From assembly GCA_964645155.1 (NCBI GenBank), contig CAZYBG010000004.1, positions 1 through 64,000 of the forward strand: a DNA stretch of 64,000 bases. Reading direction: 5' to 3'. Numbering within the stretch: the first letter of the stretch is position 1; the number at the start of each line of letters is the position of its first letter. Shown here piece by piece: positions 45,404 to 54,211 of this stretch. This DNA is from CAZYBG01 sp964645155. Lineage in GTDB: Bacteria > Pseudomonadota > Alphaproteobacteria > Rhodobacterales > Rhodobacteraceae. The notes beneath the pieces were generated by a model, which saw only the letters and a program-made list of their open reading frames with translations, was not told the origin of the DNA and did not search any database. A program made the position numbers and the translations under genes.

Positions 45404-45477
45404 GCGGGTGTAGCTCAATGGTAGAGCCGCAGCCTTCCAAGCTGAAGACGTGGGTTCGATTCCCATCACCCGCTCCA
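45404..45477 (+). tRNA. tRNA-Gly (anticodon UCC)
   Basis: A 74-base tRNA with encoded CCA. The acceptor arm GCGGGTG pairs with CACCCGC, the D-loop contains AGCTCAATGGTAGAG, the anticodon loop CTTCCAA gives UCC, and the T-loop is GGTTCGATTCC. It reads GGA/GGG glycine codons. Confidence 0.97.
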
Positions 45478-45643
45478 TCCTTCCACGCCGAACCGCCGCC
45501 GTCATCGCGCGCCCCGGATGGTCACGGCCGCACGGCGCCCGGGGCGGACGCGGAAGTGCGATCCGCGGGCGACAGGCGCGGCACCTGCGTACTTGCCCGC
45601 CCTGCACCCGGCCCTTATGACGTCGCAGGACGGGAGAGGATCC

Positions 45644-47434
45644 ATGGCACGAGCCCCCGCACGGCCCGACGACGACCGCGCCGGTTCGAAGCGTATCGGC
45701 GCGCTTCGGGGCCTTCTGCCGTTTGTGGTGCCCTACCGGGGCATGGCGGGGCTGGCGCTTCTTGCGCTGGTCATGACGGCGGCCGTCTCGCTGGTGCTGC
45801 CGCTGGCGGTGCGCCGTGTCGTCGACGGGTTCAACGACGACGCCGGGCTTCTCGACAAGTACTTCGGCGCCGCGCTCGGCATCGCGGTTCTCTTCGCGCT
45901 CGGGTCCGGCCTTCGCTTCTACATCGTCAGCCGGCTTGGCGAGCGCGTCGTGGCCGACATCCGCCGGGCGCTGTTCGAGCGCATGATCGGCATGAGCCCG
46001 GCATTCTACGAGAAGATCATGACCGGCGAGGTCATCAGCCGGCTGACGACCGACACGACACTGATCCTTTCCGTCATCGGATCTTCGGCGTCGTGGTTCC
46101 TTCGGAACGCTCTCCTGCTCGTCGGCGGCCTCGCGCTGATGCTCTTCACGTCGGGAAAGCTCTCGGGCCTCGTCCTCCTGATCGTGCCGGCGGTCATCCT
46201 GCCGATCGTGCTGCTCGGCCGCCGCCTGAGGAGCCTCTCGAAGGAGACGCAGGACTGGATCGCCGCATCCTCGGGGACCGCCTCGGAGGCGCTGCTTTCG
46301 GCGCAGACGGTGCAGGCCTTCACGCACGAGGTGCAGAGCCGCGCCAGCTTCGGCGAGGTCACCGAGAAAAGCTACGCGGCGTCCGTCAAGCGGATCGGCA
46401 CCCGATCGGTGATGACGGTCATCGTCATCTTCCTCGTCTTCGCCGGCATCATCGGCGTCCTCTGGGTGGGCGCGCGCGACGTGCGCGCCGGGGCGATGAC
46501 CCCCGGCGAACTCGTGCAGTTCGTGATCTACGCGGTGATGACCGCCTCGTCGGTCGCGGCACTGTCGGAGATCTGGGGCGAACTGCAGCGCGCCGCTGGC
46601 GCGACCGAGCGCCTCGTCGACCTGCTGAACGCCAGCGACACCGTGAACGACCCCGCCGCGCCGGTTCCGCTGCGGCACCGCGCGCGGGGCGAGATCGGGT
46701 TCGACAACGTGCGCTTCCACTATCCGTCGCGGCCGCTCCAGTCGGCGCTCGACGGTATCAGCTTCACCGTCCGCCCGGGCGAGACCGTGGCCCTGGTCGG
46801 GCCATCCGGCGCCGGCAAGACGACGATCCTGCAGCTTCTCCTGCGGTTCTACGATCCGCAGGATGGCCGGGTGACAATCGACGGGACCGACCTGCGCGAC
46901 ATGGCGCGCGCCGACTTCCGCCGCGCCATCGCGCTCGTCCCGCAGGATCCGGTGATCTTCGCGGCGACCGCGCGCGAGAACATCCGCTTCGGCCGGCCCG
47001 GGGCCAGCGACGCCGAGATCGAGGCGGCGGCCCGCGCGGCCCAGGCGCATGACTTCCTCGCCGCCCTGCCGGATGGCTATGAGACCTATGTCGGCGAGCG
47101 CGGCGTGATGCTTTCCGGCGGGCAGAAGCAGCGTGTCGCCATCGCCCGCGCGATCCTGCGCGACGCGCCGATCCTGCTCCTCGACGAGGCGACCTCGGCG
47201 CTCGATGCCGAGAGCGAGCGCGCCGTGCAGGGCGCCTTCGAGGCGATGAGCGAAGGCCGCACGACGCTGATCGTCGCGCATCGCCTCGCCACGGTAAAAC
47301 GCGCCGACCGGATCCTCGTCTTCGAGGCGGGCCGGATCGTGGCGGAGGGCACGCACCAGGCCCTGGTCGCCGAGGACGGCCTCTACGCGAGGCTTGCGCG
47401 GCTCCAGTTCACCGAGGGTGTTGCGGCCGAATAG
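45644..47434 (+). CDS. MsbA-like ABC exporter (fused membrane and ATPase domains)
   Basis: The 596-residue half-transporter has an N-terminal six-helix membrane domain (first helix PYRGMAGLALLALVMTAAVS) and a C-terminal ATPase: Walker A GPSGAGKTTIL, signature LSGGQKQRVAIAR, Walker B ILLLDEATSALD, H-loop VAHRL. The segment ESRASFG-like HEVQSRASFGEV before the last helices and the layout match lipid/multidrug exporters that work as homodimers. Substrate unknown. GAGAGGA precedes the ATG at 45644. It stands between tRNA-Gly and the acyl-CoA synthetase gene. Confidence 0.93.
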   Translation: MARAPARPDDDRAGSKRIGALRGLLPFVVPYRGMAGLALLALVMTAAVSLVLPLAVRRVVDGFNDDAGLLDKYFGAALGIAVLFALGSGLRFYIVSRLGERVVADIRRALFERMIGMSPAFYEKIMTGEVISRLTTDTTLILSVIGSSASWFLRNALLLVGGLALMLFTSGKLSGLVLLIVPAVILPIVLLGRRLRSLSKETQDWIAASSGTASEALLSAQTVQAFTHEVQSRASFGEVTEKSYAASVKRIGTRSVMTVIVIFLVFAGIIGVLWVGARDVRAGAMTPGELVQFVIYAVMTASSVAALSEIWGELQRAAGATERLVDLLNASDTVNDPAAPVPLRHRARGEIGFDNVRFHYPSRPLQSALDGISFTVRPGETVALVGPSGAGKTTILQLLLRFYDPQDGRVTIDGTDLRDMARADFRRAIALVPQDPVIFAATARENIRFGRPGASDAEIEAAARAAQAHDFLAALPDGYETYVGERGVMLSGGQKQRVAIARAILRDAPILLLDEATSALDAESERAVQGAFEAMSEGRTTLIVAHRLATVKRADRILVFEAGRIVAEGTHQALVAEDGLYARLARLQFTEGVAAE

Positions 47435-47525
47435 CGCAGCGTCACGCTTGCACGGACGGGAATTTGCCCACAAAGTCTAGTGACTTGCAACGCCCGGCGA
47501 CAGGGCGCCAGGGAGGGAGCACCGC

Positions 47526-49421
47526 ATGGGACGTTTCGCCACCATTGCCGACCGGGATGCCGTTCAGGCCGAGATGGCCTGGGCCGACCGCAAGGTTCCG
47601 CGCACGATCTACGAGTTTCTCACCGATGTCCGCGACCGCCATGGCGCGCGGCCCGCCGTCTCGTTCCAGCTTCTGTCGGATCCACGGTCGAAGGCCGAGA
47701 CGCTGACCTGGACCGACCTGCACCGCAAGGTGACACAGGCGGCGAACCTCTTCCGCAAGCTGGGGATCGGCAGCGGCGACACGGTCGCCTATCTCATGCC
47801 GAACAGCAACGAGACCGCCATTGCTCTGCTGGCCGGGTCGGTCGCAGGCGTCGTCAACCCGATCAACCCCCTGCTGGAGCCCGAGCAGATCAGTGCAATC
47901 CTGCGCGAGACGAACGCGAAGGTACTGGTGACGCTGAAGGCGTTTCCGAAGACCGACGTGCCGCAGAAGGCCGCCGAGGCGGTGCAGTTCGCGCCGAACG
48001 TCAAGACCGTGCTCGAGGTCGACCTCAACCGCTACCTGACGCCGCCGAAAAGCTGGATCGTGCCGCTGGTGCGGCCGAAGAACCCCGTCTCGCACAAGGC
48101 CGATGTCCTCGACTTCAACGCCGAATGCGCGAAGATGCCGGCCGACCGGCTGACCTTCGAGGACACGCCCGACGATCGCATCGCCGCCCTCTTCCATACC
48201 GGCGGCACGACCGGGATGCCGAAGGTCGCCCAGCACAAGGTGTCGGGCATGGTCTACAACGGCTGGCTCGGCGGGACGCTGCTGTTCGATGAGACCGACG
48301 TGCTGATCTGCCCGCTGCCGCTGTTCCACGTGTTCGCGGCCTATCCGATCCTCATGTCGTGCATCCAGTCGGGCGCGCACATGGTGATGCCGACACCCGC
48401 GGGCTATCGCGGCGAAGGCGTGTTCGACAACTTCTGGAAACTGATCGAGCGCTGGAAGGTCAGCTTCCTGATCACCGTGCCGACCGCCATCTCCGCGCTG
48501 ATGCAGCGCCCGGTCGATGCCGACGTCTCCTCGCTCAAGACGGCGATCTCGGGCTCGGCGGCGCTGCCGATGGAGCTCTACAACCGCTTCAAGAAGGCGA
48601 CGGGCGTAGAGATTGCAGAGGGCTACGGCCTGACGGAGGCGACCTGCCTCGTCTCCTGCAACCCGGTCGACGGCATGAAGAAGGTCGGCTCGGTCGGCAT
48701 ACCGCTGCCCTATACCGACGTGCGGATCCTGAACGTCGCCGCCGACGGTACCGTCCTGAGGGAGTGCGGCGTCGACGAGGTGGGCGAGATCTGCGTCGCC
48801 AATCCCGGCGTGTTCGAGAAGAACACCTATCGCGACGCCGACAAGAACGACGGGCTCTTCGCCGAGATCAAGTACCTGCGCACCGGCGATCTCGGCCGGA
48901 TCGACGCCGACGGCTACCTGTGGATCACCGGCCGCGCCAAGGACCTCATCATCCGCGGCGGCCACAACATTGACCCGGCCGAGATCGAGGACGCATTGCT
49001 CGGCCACCAGGCGGTCGCCTTTGCCGGTGCGATCGGTCAGCCGGACGCCTTCGCAGGCGAGCTTCCGTGCGTCTATGTCGAACTCGTCAAGGGCGCCGAG
49101 GTGACGCCGGAGGAGCTGATGGAGCATGCGAAGGCGCATATCCACGAGCGGGCGGCGATCCCGAAGCATGTCGAGATCCTGCCCGAACTGCCGAAGACGG
49201 CGGTCGGCAAGATCCTGAAGAACGAGCTGCGCAAGCGCGCGATCCAGCGCGTCTACGATGCCGCGCTTGCCGAGGCGGGCCTGAACGCCATCGTCGCAGA
49301 GGTGTACGAACACAAGAAGAAGGGCCTCGTCGCGCAGCTCCGGCGGACCGGCGATGTCGACGAGGAGGCGCTTGGCCACAAGCTGGGCGAATTCACCCGG
49401 CCGTGGGAATGGGCGGCCTGA
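47526..49421 (+). CDS. AMP-forming acyl-CoA synthetase
   Basis: The 631-residue enzyme activates a carboxylic acid with ATP and CoA. The AMP-binding core HTGGTTGMPKVAQHK, the adenine-site segment ISGSAALPMELYNRF and EGYGLTEATC, the hinge TGDLGRIDADGYLWITGRAKDL, and the C-terminal lysine region ELPKTAVGKILKNELRK are present. The length and the longer N-terminus are like medium/long-chain FadD-type enzymes; the substrate is not set by sequence. The ATG follows GGAGGGAG. It is a single gene, with an enolase-superfamily gene convergent on it. Confidence 0.92.
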   Translation: MGRFATIADRDAVQAEMAWADRKVPRTIYEFLTDVRDRHGARPAVSFQLLSDPRSKAETLTWTDLHRKVTQAANLFRKLGIGSGDTVAYLMPNSNETAIALLAGSVAGVVNPINPLLEPEQISAILRETNAKVLVTLKAFPKTDVPQKAAEAVQFAPNVKTVLEVDLNRYLTPPKSWIVPLVRPKNPVSHKADVLDFNAECAKMPADRLTFEDTPDDRIAALFHTGGTTGMPKVAQHKVSGMVYNGWLGGTLLFDETDVLICPLPLFHVFAAYPILMSCIQSGAHMVMPTPAGYRGEGVFDNFWKLIERWKVSFLITVPTAISALMQRPVDADVSSLKTAISGSAALPMELYNRFKKATGVEIAEGYGLTEATCLVSCNPVDGMKKVGSVGIPLPYTDVRILNVAADGTVLRECGVDEVGEICVANPGVFEKNTYRDADKNDGLFAEIKYLRTGDLGRIDADGYLWITGRAKDLIIRGGHNIDPAEIEDALLGHQAVAFAGAIGQPDAFAGELPCVYVELVKGAEVTPEELMEHAKAHIHERAAIPKHVEILPELPKTAVGKILKNELRKRAIQRVYDAALAEAGLNAIVAEVYEHKKKGLVAQLRRTGDVDEEALGHKLGEFTRPWEWAA

Positions 49422-49440
49422 CCCGCCACGGCGCGGGGCT

Positions 49441-50679
49441 TCAGGTTCCCGGCGGCGCGCCGCCTCCGAACACGTTCGGGCGGCTGTAGTCGCAGGGCGC
49501 CTCCTGCATCTCCAAATGGAGTTTCCCGGCGGTATAGGGATGCGCCCGCGCCAGCGCCTCGTCGAAGGCGATGCCGAGGCCGGGGTCCTCCGGCGGCAGG
49601 ATGTAGCCCGCCTCCCAGCGCAGCCGGTTGCCGGTCAGCGCCTGGTGGAAGGCGCCGCCACCGGCCTCGATCGTCTCGAGCATCAGGAGGTTCGGGATGG
49701 CGGTGCCGAGGTGGATATTCGCGGCCCATTCGACCGGTCCGGCATAGAGATGCGGGGCCATCTCGGCCGAGAAGACCTCTGCGAGCGCGGCGATCTTCCT
49801 GACCTCCCAGATGCCGCCCGCGCGGCCCAGAGCCGGCTGCAGGATGCGGGCGGCGCCGTGCTTCAGGACCGCCGCGAACTCGGCCTTCGTCGTCAGCCGC
49901 TCGCCGGTCGCGACCGGCACCCGCACGGCGCGGGCGACCTCGGCCATACCGGGAACGTCATCGGGCGGGATCGGCTCCTCGTACCAGAGCGGCGAGAACG
50001 GCTCGATCGCCTGGCCGAGCCGGATCGCGCCCGGGACCGAGAACTGCCCGTGGGTGCCGAAGAGAAGGTCCGCGCGGTCGCCCACGGCTGCGCGGATGGC
50101 GCGGCAGAAGTCCACCGAGCGCACGATGTCGGACATCGCCGGCATGTGACCGGTTCGGATCGTGTAGGGGCCGGCGGGGTCGAACTTCACGGCGGTGAAT
50201 CCGCGGGCGACGTTCCGCGCCGCGGCCTCGGCGGCCATGTCGGGATCGACCCAGAAGCGGGCGGGATCCTCGGCGCCTTCGGGGTAGAGATACGTGTAGC
50301 TGCGCAGCCGCTCGTTCGTCCGTCCGCCGAGCAGCGCCCAGACCGGGCGGCCGCGTGCCTTGCCGAGAATGTCCCAGCAGGCGATCTCGAGCCCTGAAAA
50401 CGCGCCCATGACGGTCGGATCGGGCCGTTGCGTGAAGCCCGACGAATAGGCGCGGCGGAACATCAGCTCGATGTCCTCGGGGCTGTGGCCCGCCATGTGG
50501 CGCGAGAAGACGTCCTCGATGACCGCCGCCATTGCGCGCGGCCCGACGGCGGCGGCATAGCATTCGCCATAGCCTTCGATGCCGTCATCGGTCGTGATCT
50601 TGGGAAAGATCCAGTACCGCCCGCCCCAGCCCGGAGCCGGCGGGGCGACGACGAAGATCTCGAGGTCCTTCAGGCGCAT
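49441..50679 (-). CDS. Enolase-superfamily sugar-acid dehydratase
   Basis: The 412-residue protein belongs to the mandelate racemase/muconate lactonizing family. The N-terminal cap domain opens with LKDLEIFVVAPP; the barrel carries the metal site (Asp/Glu near LLFGTHGQFS, LWYEEPIPPDD, VATGERL) and the late His in EMAPHLYAGP. GTHGQ with a late His is like D-galactonate or related sugar-acid dehydratases. The substrate remains open. It is preceded on the same strand by an alcohol dehydrogenase gene, with two strong hairpins in between, so the two are probably separate transcripts. Confidence 0.87.
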   Translation of the reverse strand: MRLKDLEIFVVAPPAPGWGGRYWIFPKITTDDGIEGYGECYAAAVGPRAMAAVIEDVFSRHMAGHSPEDIELMFRRAYSSGFTQRPDPTVMGAFSGLEIACWDILGKARGRPVWALLGGRTNERLRSYTYLYPEGAEDPARFWVDPDMAAEAAARNVARGFTAVKFDPAGPYTIRTGHMPAMSDIVRSVDFCRAIRAAVGDRADLLFGTHGQFSVPGAIRLGQAIEPFSPLWYEEPIPPDDVPGMAEVARAVRVPVATGERLTTKAEFAAVLKHGAARILQPALGRAGGIWEVRKIAALAEVFSAEMAPHLYAGPVEWAANIHLGTAIPNLLMLETIEAGGGAFHQALTGNRLRWEAGYILPPEDPGLGIAFDEALARAHPYTAGKLHLEMQEAPCDYSRPNVFGGGAPPGT

Positions 50680-50683
50680 CGCG

Positions 50684-50724
50684 GGCCTCCGGTGGCGGAG
50701 GCCGGGGGGCTTTGCGCCCCCCGG
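50684..50724. repeat. Two abutting GC hairpins, likely terminator repeat
   Basis: GGCCTCCG/CGGAGGCC around GTGG (50684-50703) and CCGGGGGGC/GCCCCCCGG around TTTGC (50702-50724) are both perfect and share two bases. The following CCCCCCGCAGGATACTTGCAAG resembles a string often seen between Rhodobacterales genes. Together they lie between the alcohol dehydrogenase stop and the dehydratase start on the minus strand. Confidence 0.6.
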
Positions 50725-50773
50725 AACCCCCCGCAGGATACTTGCAAGACGGGGAACGGGGAATGCCGTCCGG

Positions 50774-51856
50774 TCAGAACACGATCACGTTCCGCCGCGC
50801 CGCGCCAGAGCGGGTATCGGCGATCGCCTCGTTGATCCGGTCGAGCGGCCAGCGGCCCGAGATCAGCTCGTCGAGCTTCAGCCGGCCCTGCTGGTAGAGG
50901 TCGACCATCCAGCGGATGTCGCGGCCGAGCACGGTGTCGCCCATGAGCGAGCCGACCATCACCTGCCCGGTGGCAGCGACCATCACCGGCTCGTAGGACG
51001 AGAAGGCGCCGGAATGCGGCATGCCCACCATCACCATTCGCCCGCCCGGGGCGAGATACTTCGTCGCCATGTCGTAGGCTGCAATCGCCCCCACGGTGAC
51101 GAAGACGGCATCCGCGGCGCGGCCTACGATCTCCCTTGCCCTGGCCCAGGGCTTCGGATCGGTGGCCAGCACGAAATCGGTCGCGCCGAACTCGAGCGCG
51201 GCGGCGCGCTTTGCCTCTGCCGTGTCGATGGCGACGATCCGGGACGCGCCGGCGATCCGGGCGCCCTGGATGGCGTTGAGCCCGACCCCGCCCGCGCCGA
51301 TCACGGTGACGATCTCGCCCGGGCGCACGCGGCCGGTGTTGACTACCGCGCCGACACCGGTGATCACGCCGCAGGACAGGAGCGATGCGGCGTCCATCGG
51401 GACCGACGGCGGGATCCTCGCCAACTGCGAGGCGTGCACCACCACCTTCTCGGCGAAGGCGCCGCAGTTGAGGCCGTGCGACAGGACGCCGCCCGCCACC
51501 GTCGTGAGAGGCCCGGTGTCACGGTTGTAGGGCGTCTCGCACTGCGTCGGGCGGCCGCCGGCGCAGGTCGGGCAGAGGCCGCAGGACCGGATCAGGGTGA
51601 CGAGCACCCGATCGCCCGCCGCCCAGGCACCGGCACCCGGCCCGACAGCGCTGACCCGGCCGGCGGCCTCGTGGCCGTAGACGGCCGGCAGCGTGCCGCC
51701 CCAGCCGCCATCGAGATAGGAGATGTCGGAAAAGCAGATCGCGCAGGCGGCGAGCGTCACCTCCACCTCACCCGGCCCGGGCGCGCGCAGTTCCACCTCC
51801 TCGATGACAAGCGGCTGGCCGAAGGCATGGCAGACGGCAGCGCGGACCCGCGGCAT
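50774..51856 (-). CDS. Zinc-dependent alcohol dehydrogenase
   Basis: The 360-residue medium-chain dehydrogenase has the catalytic-zinc cysteine in ACAICFSDISY, GHEAAGRV, the structural-zinc cluster CGLCPTCAGGRPTQC (four cysteines counting SCG), and the NAD-binding VIGAGGVGLNAIQGARIAGA. Its closest layout is the class III/aryl-alcohol group. An aromatic alcohol is plausible because pobA, pcaD and pcaB lie just upstream on the same strand (113 bases after pcaB). The ATG at 51856 follows AAAAGGGAGAAT. Confidence 0.92.
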   Translation of the reverse strand: MPRVRAAVCHAFGQPLVIEEVELRAPGPGEVEVTLAACAICFSDISYLDGGWGGTLPAVYGHEAAGRVSAVGPGAGAWAAGDRVLVTLIRSCGLCPTCAGGRPTQCETPYNRDTGPLTTVAGGVLSHGLNCGAFAEKVVVHASQLARIPPSVPMDAASLLSCGVITGVGAVVNTGRVRPGEIVTVIGAGGVGLNAIQGARIAGASRIVAIDTAEAKRAAALEFGATDFVLATDPKPWARAREIVGRAADAVFVTVGAIAAYDMATKYLAPGGRMVMVGMPHSGAFSSYEPVMVAATGQVMVGSLMGDTVLGRDIRWMVDLYQQGRLKLDELISGRWPLDRINEAIADTRSGAARRNVIVF

Positions 51857-51969
51857 GGCATTCTCCCTTTTCGTTGGGGGAGCGTAGCGGGCGCCGGGCG
51901 CACGGCGCGCAAGGGCGCGACATCGGCCGGTCAGGGAGCGACCCGGCGCAGCGGCCGGGCGCGCCTCGG

Positions 51970-53371
51970 TCAGCCGGCCGCGGCGGCGGTCGCGAAGCGC
52001 CGGGCGAGCGCCGGCGCCTCGCCGAGCAGCGCCTCGGGCACGAGGCGGGCGTTCCAGTCGACATCGGGCAGGCTGCGCGCGGCGAGCGCCGCAAGCGGCG
52101 CGCCTGTCGCCACAGCCTCGGCCACCAGCGCCTTGGCAATGGCTTCGGCTTCCGGCCGCGGGCGCCGCTTGGCCAGCGCGAAGACCAGCGCCTCGGCCGA
52201 CCAGAGGCGCGCGCCCTCCTCCAGCGGCCGCCGCAGCGCCGCGGCGTCGGGCGCCAGCGCACAGGCGGTGGCACGCGCGATCGAAAGCGCCCGGCCGGTG
52301 GCGAGGCAGAGCTGCGGCAGGGCAAGCCACTCGCCGATCCANNNNNNNNNNATGGCCGTCTACACGCGCTACGAGAAGGTGTTAGACGCCGAGGGCAAGC
52401 CACTCGCCGATCCATGCCGCGCCGTCACGCGCCTCGCGGTGGACCGCCGACGCCTCGACCGCGCCGGTGAGCGCATGCGCGAACCGGCACAAGGCGGCCG
52501 CGACCGACGGGGCGACCGGGTTCTGCTTCTGCGGCATGGTCGACGAGATGCCCGCCGCAGCAAGCGTGACCTCGGCGCCCGGGCTGCGGGCGAGCAGCAG
52601 GATATCCTCGGCCATCTTGCCGATGCTGGCCGTCACGCCGCCGCACCAGCCGGCGAACTCCGCGACCCGGTCGCGGGCCGCGTGCCAGCTTTCGCCCGGA
52701 TCGCCGAGATCGAGGCCGGCCGCCAGCGCCGCGCGCACGTCGGGGCCCTTCCCGCCCATCGCGGCGAGCGTGCCGGCCGCACCGGAGAGGCTCACCACGA
52801 GCAGCCGCGGCAGGAGCTGGCGGAGCCGCTCGCGATGCCGCAGGAGCGGCATGCCCCAGGTCGCGACCGTGGCGCCGAACGTCGTCGGCACGGCCGCCTG
52901 CCCGTAGGTGCGCGCGAGCATCGGCAGGTCGGCATGGGCCTCGGCAAGGCCGCCAAGCGCGGCCGTCAGCGCGGCGAGGCGGGCGTCGAGGATGGCCGCG
53001 ACCTGCCGCAGCCGCAGGATGAGGGCAGTGTCGACGATGTCCTGGCTCGTCGCGCCGAAATGCAGCCATGCGGCGTGTTCCGGCACGGCGAGCGCCGCGC
53101 GCACCGCGGCGACCAACGCCGGCACCGGGACCGCGTCGTGCCCGGTCGCGGCGGCGAGGTCCGCAGGGTCGAGCGCCAGATCGCGGCACGCGCCATGCAG
53201 GAACCCCGCGGCGGCTTCGGGAATGATGCCGAGCGCCCCTTGCGCCCGGGCCAGCGCGCCTTCCACCTCGAGCATCGCGCCAAGCTCCGCCGTCTCGCTG
53301 AAGATCTGCCCGAGTTCGGTATCGCCGAGGAGATCGGCATAGATCGCGCTGTCGAAGATCGACGCCGGCAT
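51970..53371 (-). CDS. pcaB: 3-carboxy-cis,cis-muconate cycloisomerase, split by an assembly gap
   Basis: The gene encodes the fumarase/aspartase-superfamily lyase of the protocatechuate branch. The N-terminal part (53371 to 52392) has LHFGATSQDIVDTALILR and the signature SSTMPQKQNPV; the C-terminal part (52318 to 51970) ends RFATAAAAG. Between them lie ten N and 40 stray bases, flanked by two copies of the same 23 bases (52319-52341, 52392-52414) coding WIGEWLAL. Joining at this overlap gives 1329 bases, exactly 443 codons, a 442-residue PcaB of normal length. So the gene is whole in the organism. The ATG at 53371 is preferred; ATG 53407 would add 12 residues. pcaD lies 57 bases upstream. 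Confidence 0.88.
52342..52351. other. Assembly gap (10 N)
   Basis: Ten N join two contigs inside pcaB. The true gap is negative: the contig ends overlap by 23 identical bases. Confidence 0.99.
52352..52391 (+). other. Stray contig-end sequence inside pcaB
   Basis: These 40 bases do not belong to pcaB. Read on the plus strand with the next bases they give MAVYTRYEKVLDAEGKPL, which resembles the TRYxxVLDAxGxPM motif of DUF1156-type DNA methylase proteins. They are probably a misassembled end carried over from elsewhere. Confidence 0.6.
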
Positions 53372-53428
53372 CAGGCGGGTGCCCCTCGGCCCGGCGTCAG
53401 CTGGCATTTGACCACCGGCTGCAGGCGG

Positions 53429-54211
53429 TCAGACATGCCCGATCTCGTTCAGGAACGCGGTCAGGGCCCTTCCATAGTCCGCCGGCTTCTCGACGCAGGG
53501 CAGATGACCCGCCCTGCGGATCAGATGAAAGCGGGACCCTTTCACCAGATCGGCCGTCTCACGCACCAGATCGGGCGGCGTGGCGCCATCCTCGTCGCCC
53601 GCGATGGCGAGGGTCGGCAGGGTCAGGGTGGCCGTCGAGGGGTGGAAGTCGGCTCCGGCAATCGCGGCGCAGCAGCCGATGTATCCCTCGAGCGGCTGCC
53701 GGGTCAGCATGTTGCGCCAGACAGCGAGGTCCGGCGTCGCGCGGAAGCGCCTCGAGAACCAACGCTCCATCACGGCATCGGCGATGCTCTCGAAGCCGCC
53801 GCCACGCAGGGCGCCGATGCGCCCTTCCCACATCTCGCGGGTTCCGATCCTGGCGGCGGTGTTCGACAGCACCATCGCCCGCACGAGGTCGGGCCGCTTG
53901 ACCGCCAGCCCCTGCGCGATCATGCCGCCGATCGACAGCCCGACGACCGAGCTGTCGCGGACATCAAGATGGTCGAGCAGCCGCTCGGCATCGCGGACGA
54001 GCGCACCCATCGCATAAGGCGCCGGCGGACAGGACGAGAGGCCGTGGCCGCGCTTGTCGAAGCGGATGACGCGGAGGCCTTTCGGCAGATGCGGTATGAT
54101 GGCGTCCCAGAGCCTGAGGTCGGTGCCGAGCGCGTTTATGAACACCACGGCCGGTCCCTCTCCGGTGTCGGCATAGTGAAGCTGGACATCTCCCAGATCG
54201 GCGAGCCCCAT
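53429..54211 (-). CDS. pcaD: 3-oxoadipate enol-lactonase
   Basis: The 260-residue alpha/beta hydrolase opens the enol-lactone of the beta-ketoadipate pathway to 3-oxoadipate. The nucleophile elbow is GLSIGGMIAQGLA (Ser about 97); the oxyanion part is NALGTDLRLWD; the acid/His pair is in IAGDEDGATPPD and RAGHLPCVEKP. The TGATG junction with pobA upstream shows coupling, and pcaB follows 57 bases later. The order pobA-pcaD-pcaB leaves no room for pcaC, pcaH or pcaG, which most relatives have in this cluster. Confidence 0.93.
   Translation of the reverse strand: MGLADLGDVQLHYADTGEGPAVVFINALGTDLRLWDAIIPHLPKGLRVIRFDKRGHGLSSCPPAPYAMGALVRDAERLLDHLDVRDSSVVGLSIGGMIAQGLAVKRPDLVRAMVLSNTAARIGTREMWEGRIGALRGGGFESIADAVMERWFSRRFRATPDLAVWRNMLTRQPLEGYIGCCAAIAGADFHPSTATLTLPTLAIAGDEDGATPPDLVRETADLVKGSRFHLIRRAGHLPCVEKPADYGRALTAFLNEIGHV

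Noticed and set aside
42357..45413. Plus-strand open frame of about 1000 codons opposite the dimethylglycine dehydrogenase-like gene
   Set aside because: Shadow frame; no recognised domain, and the minus-strand gene has full motifs.
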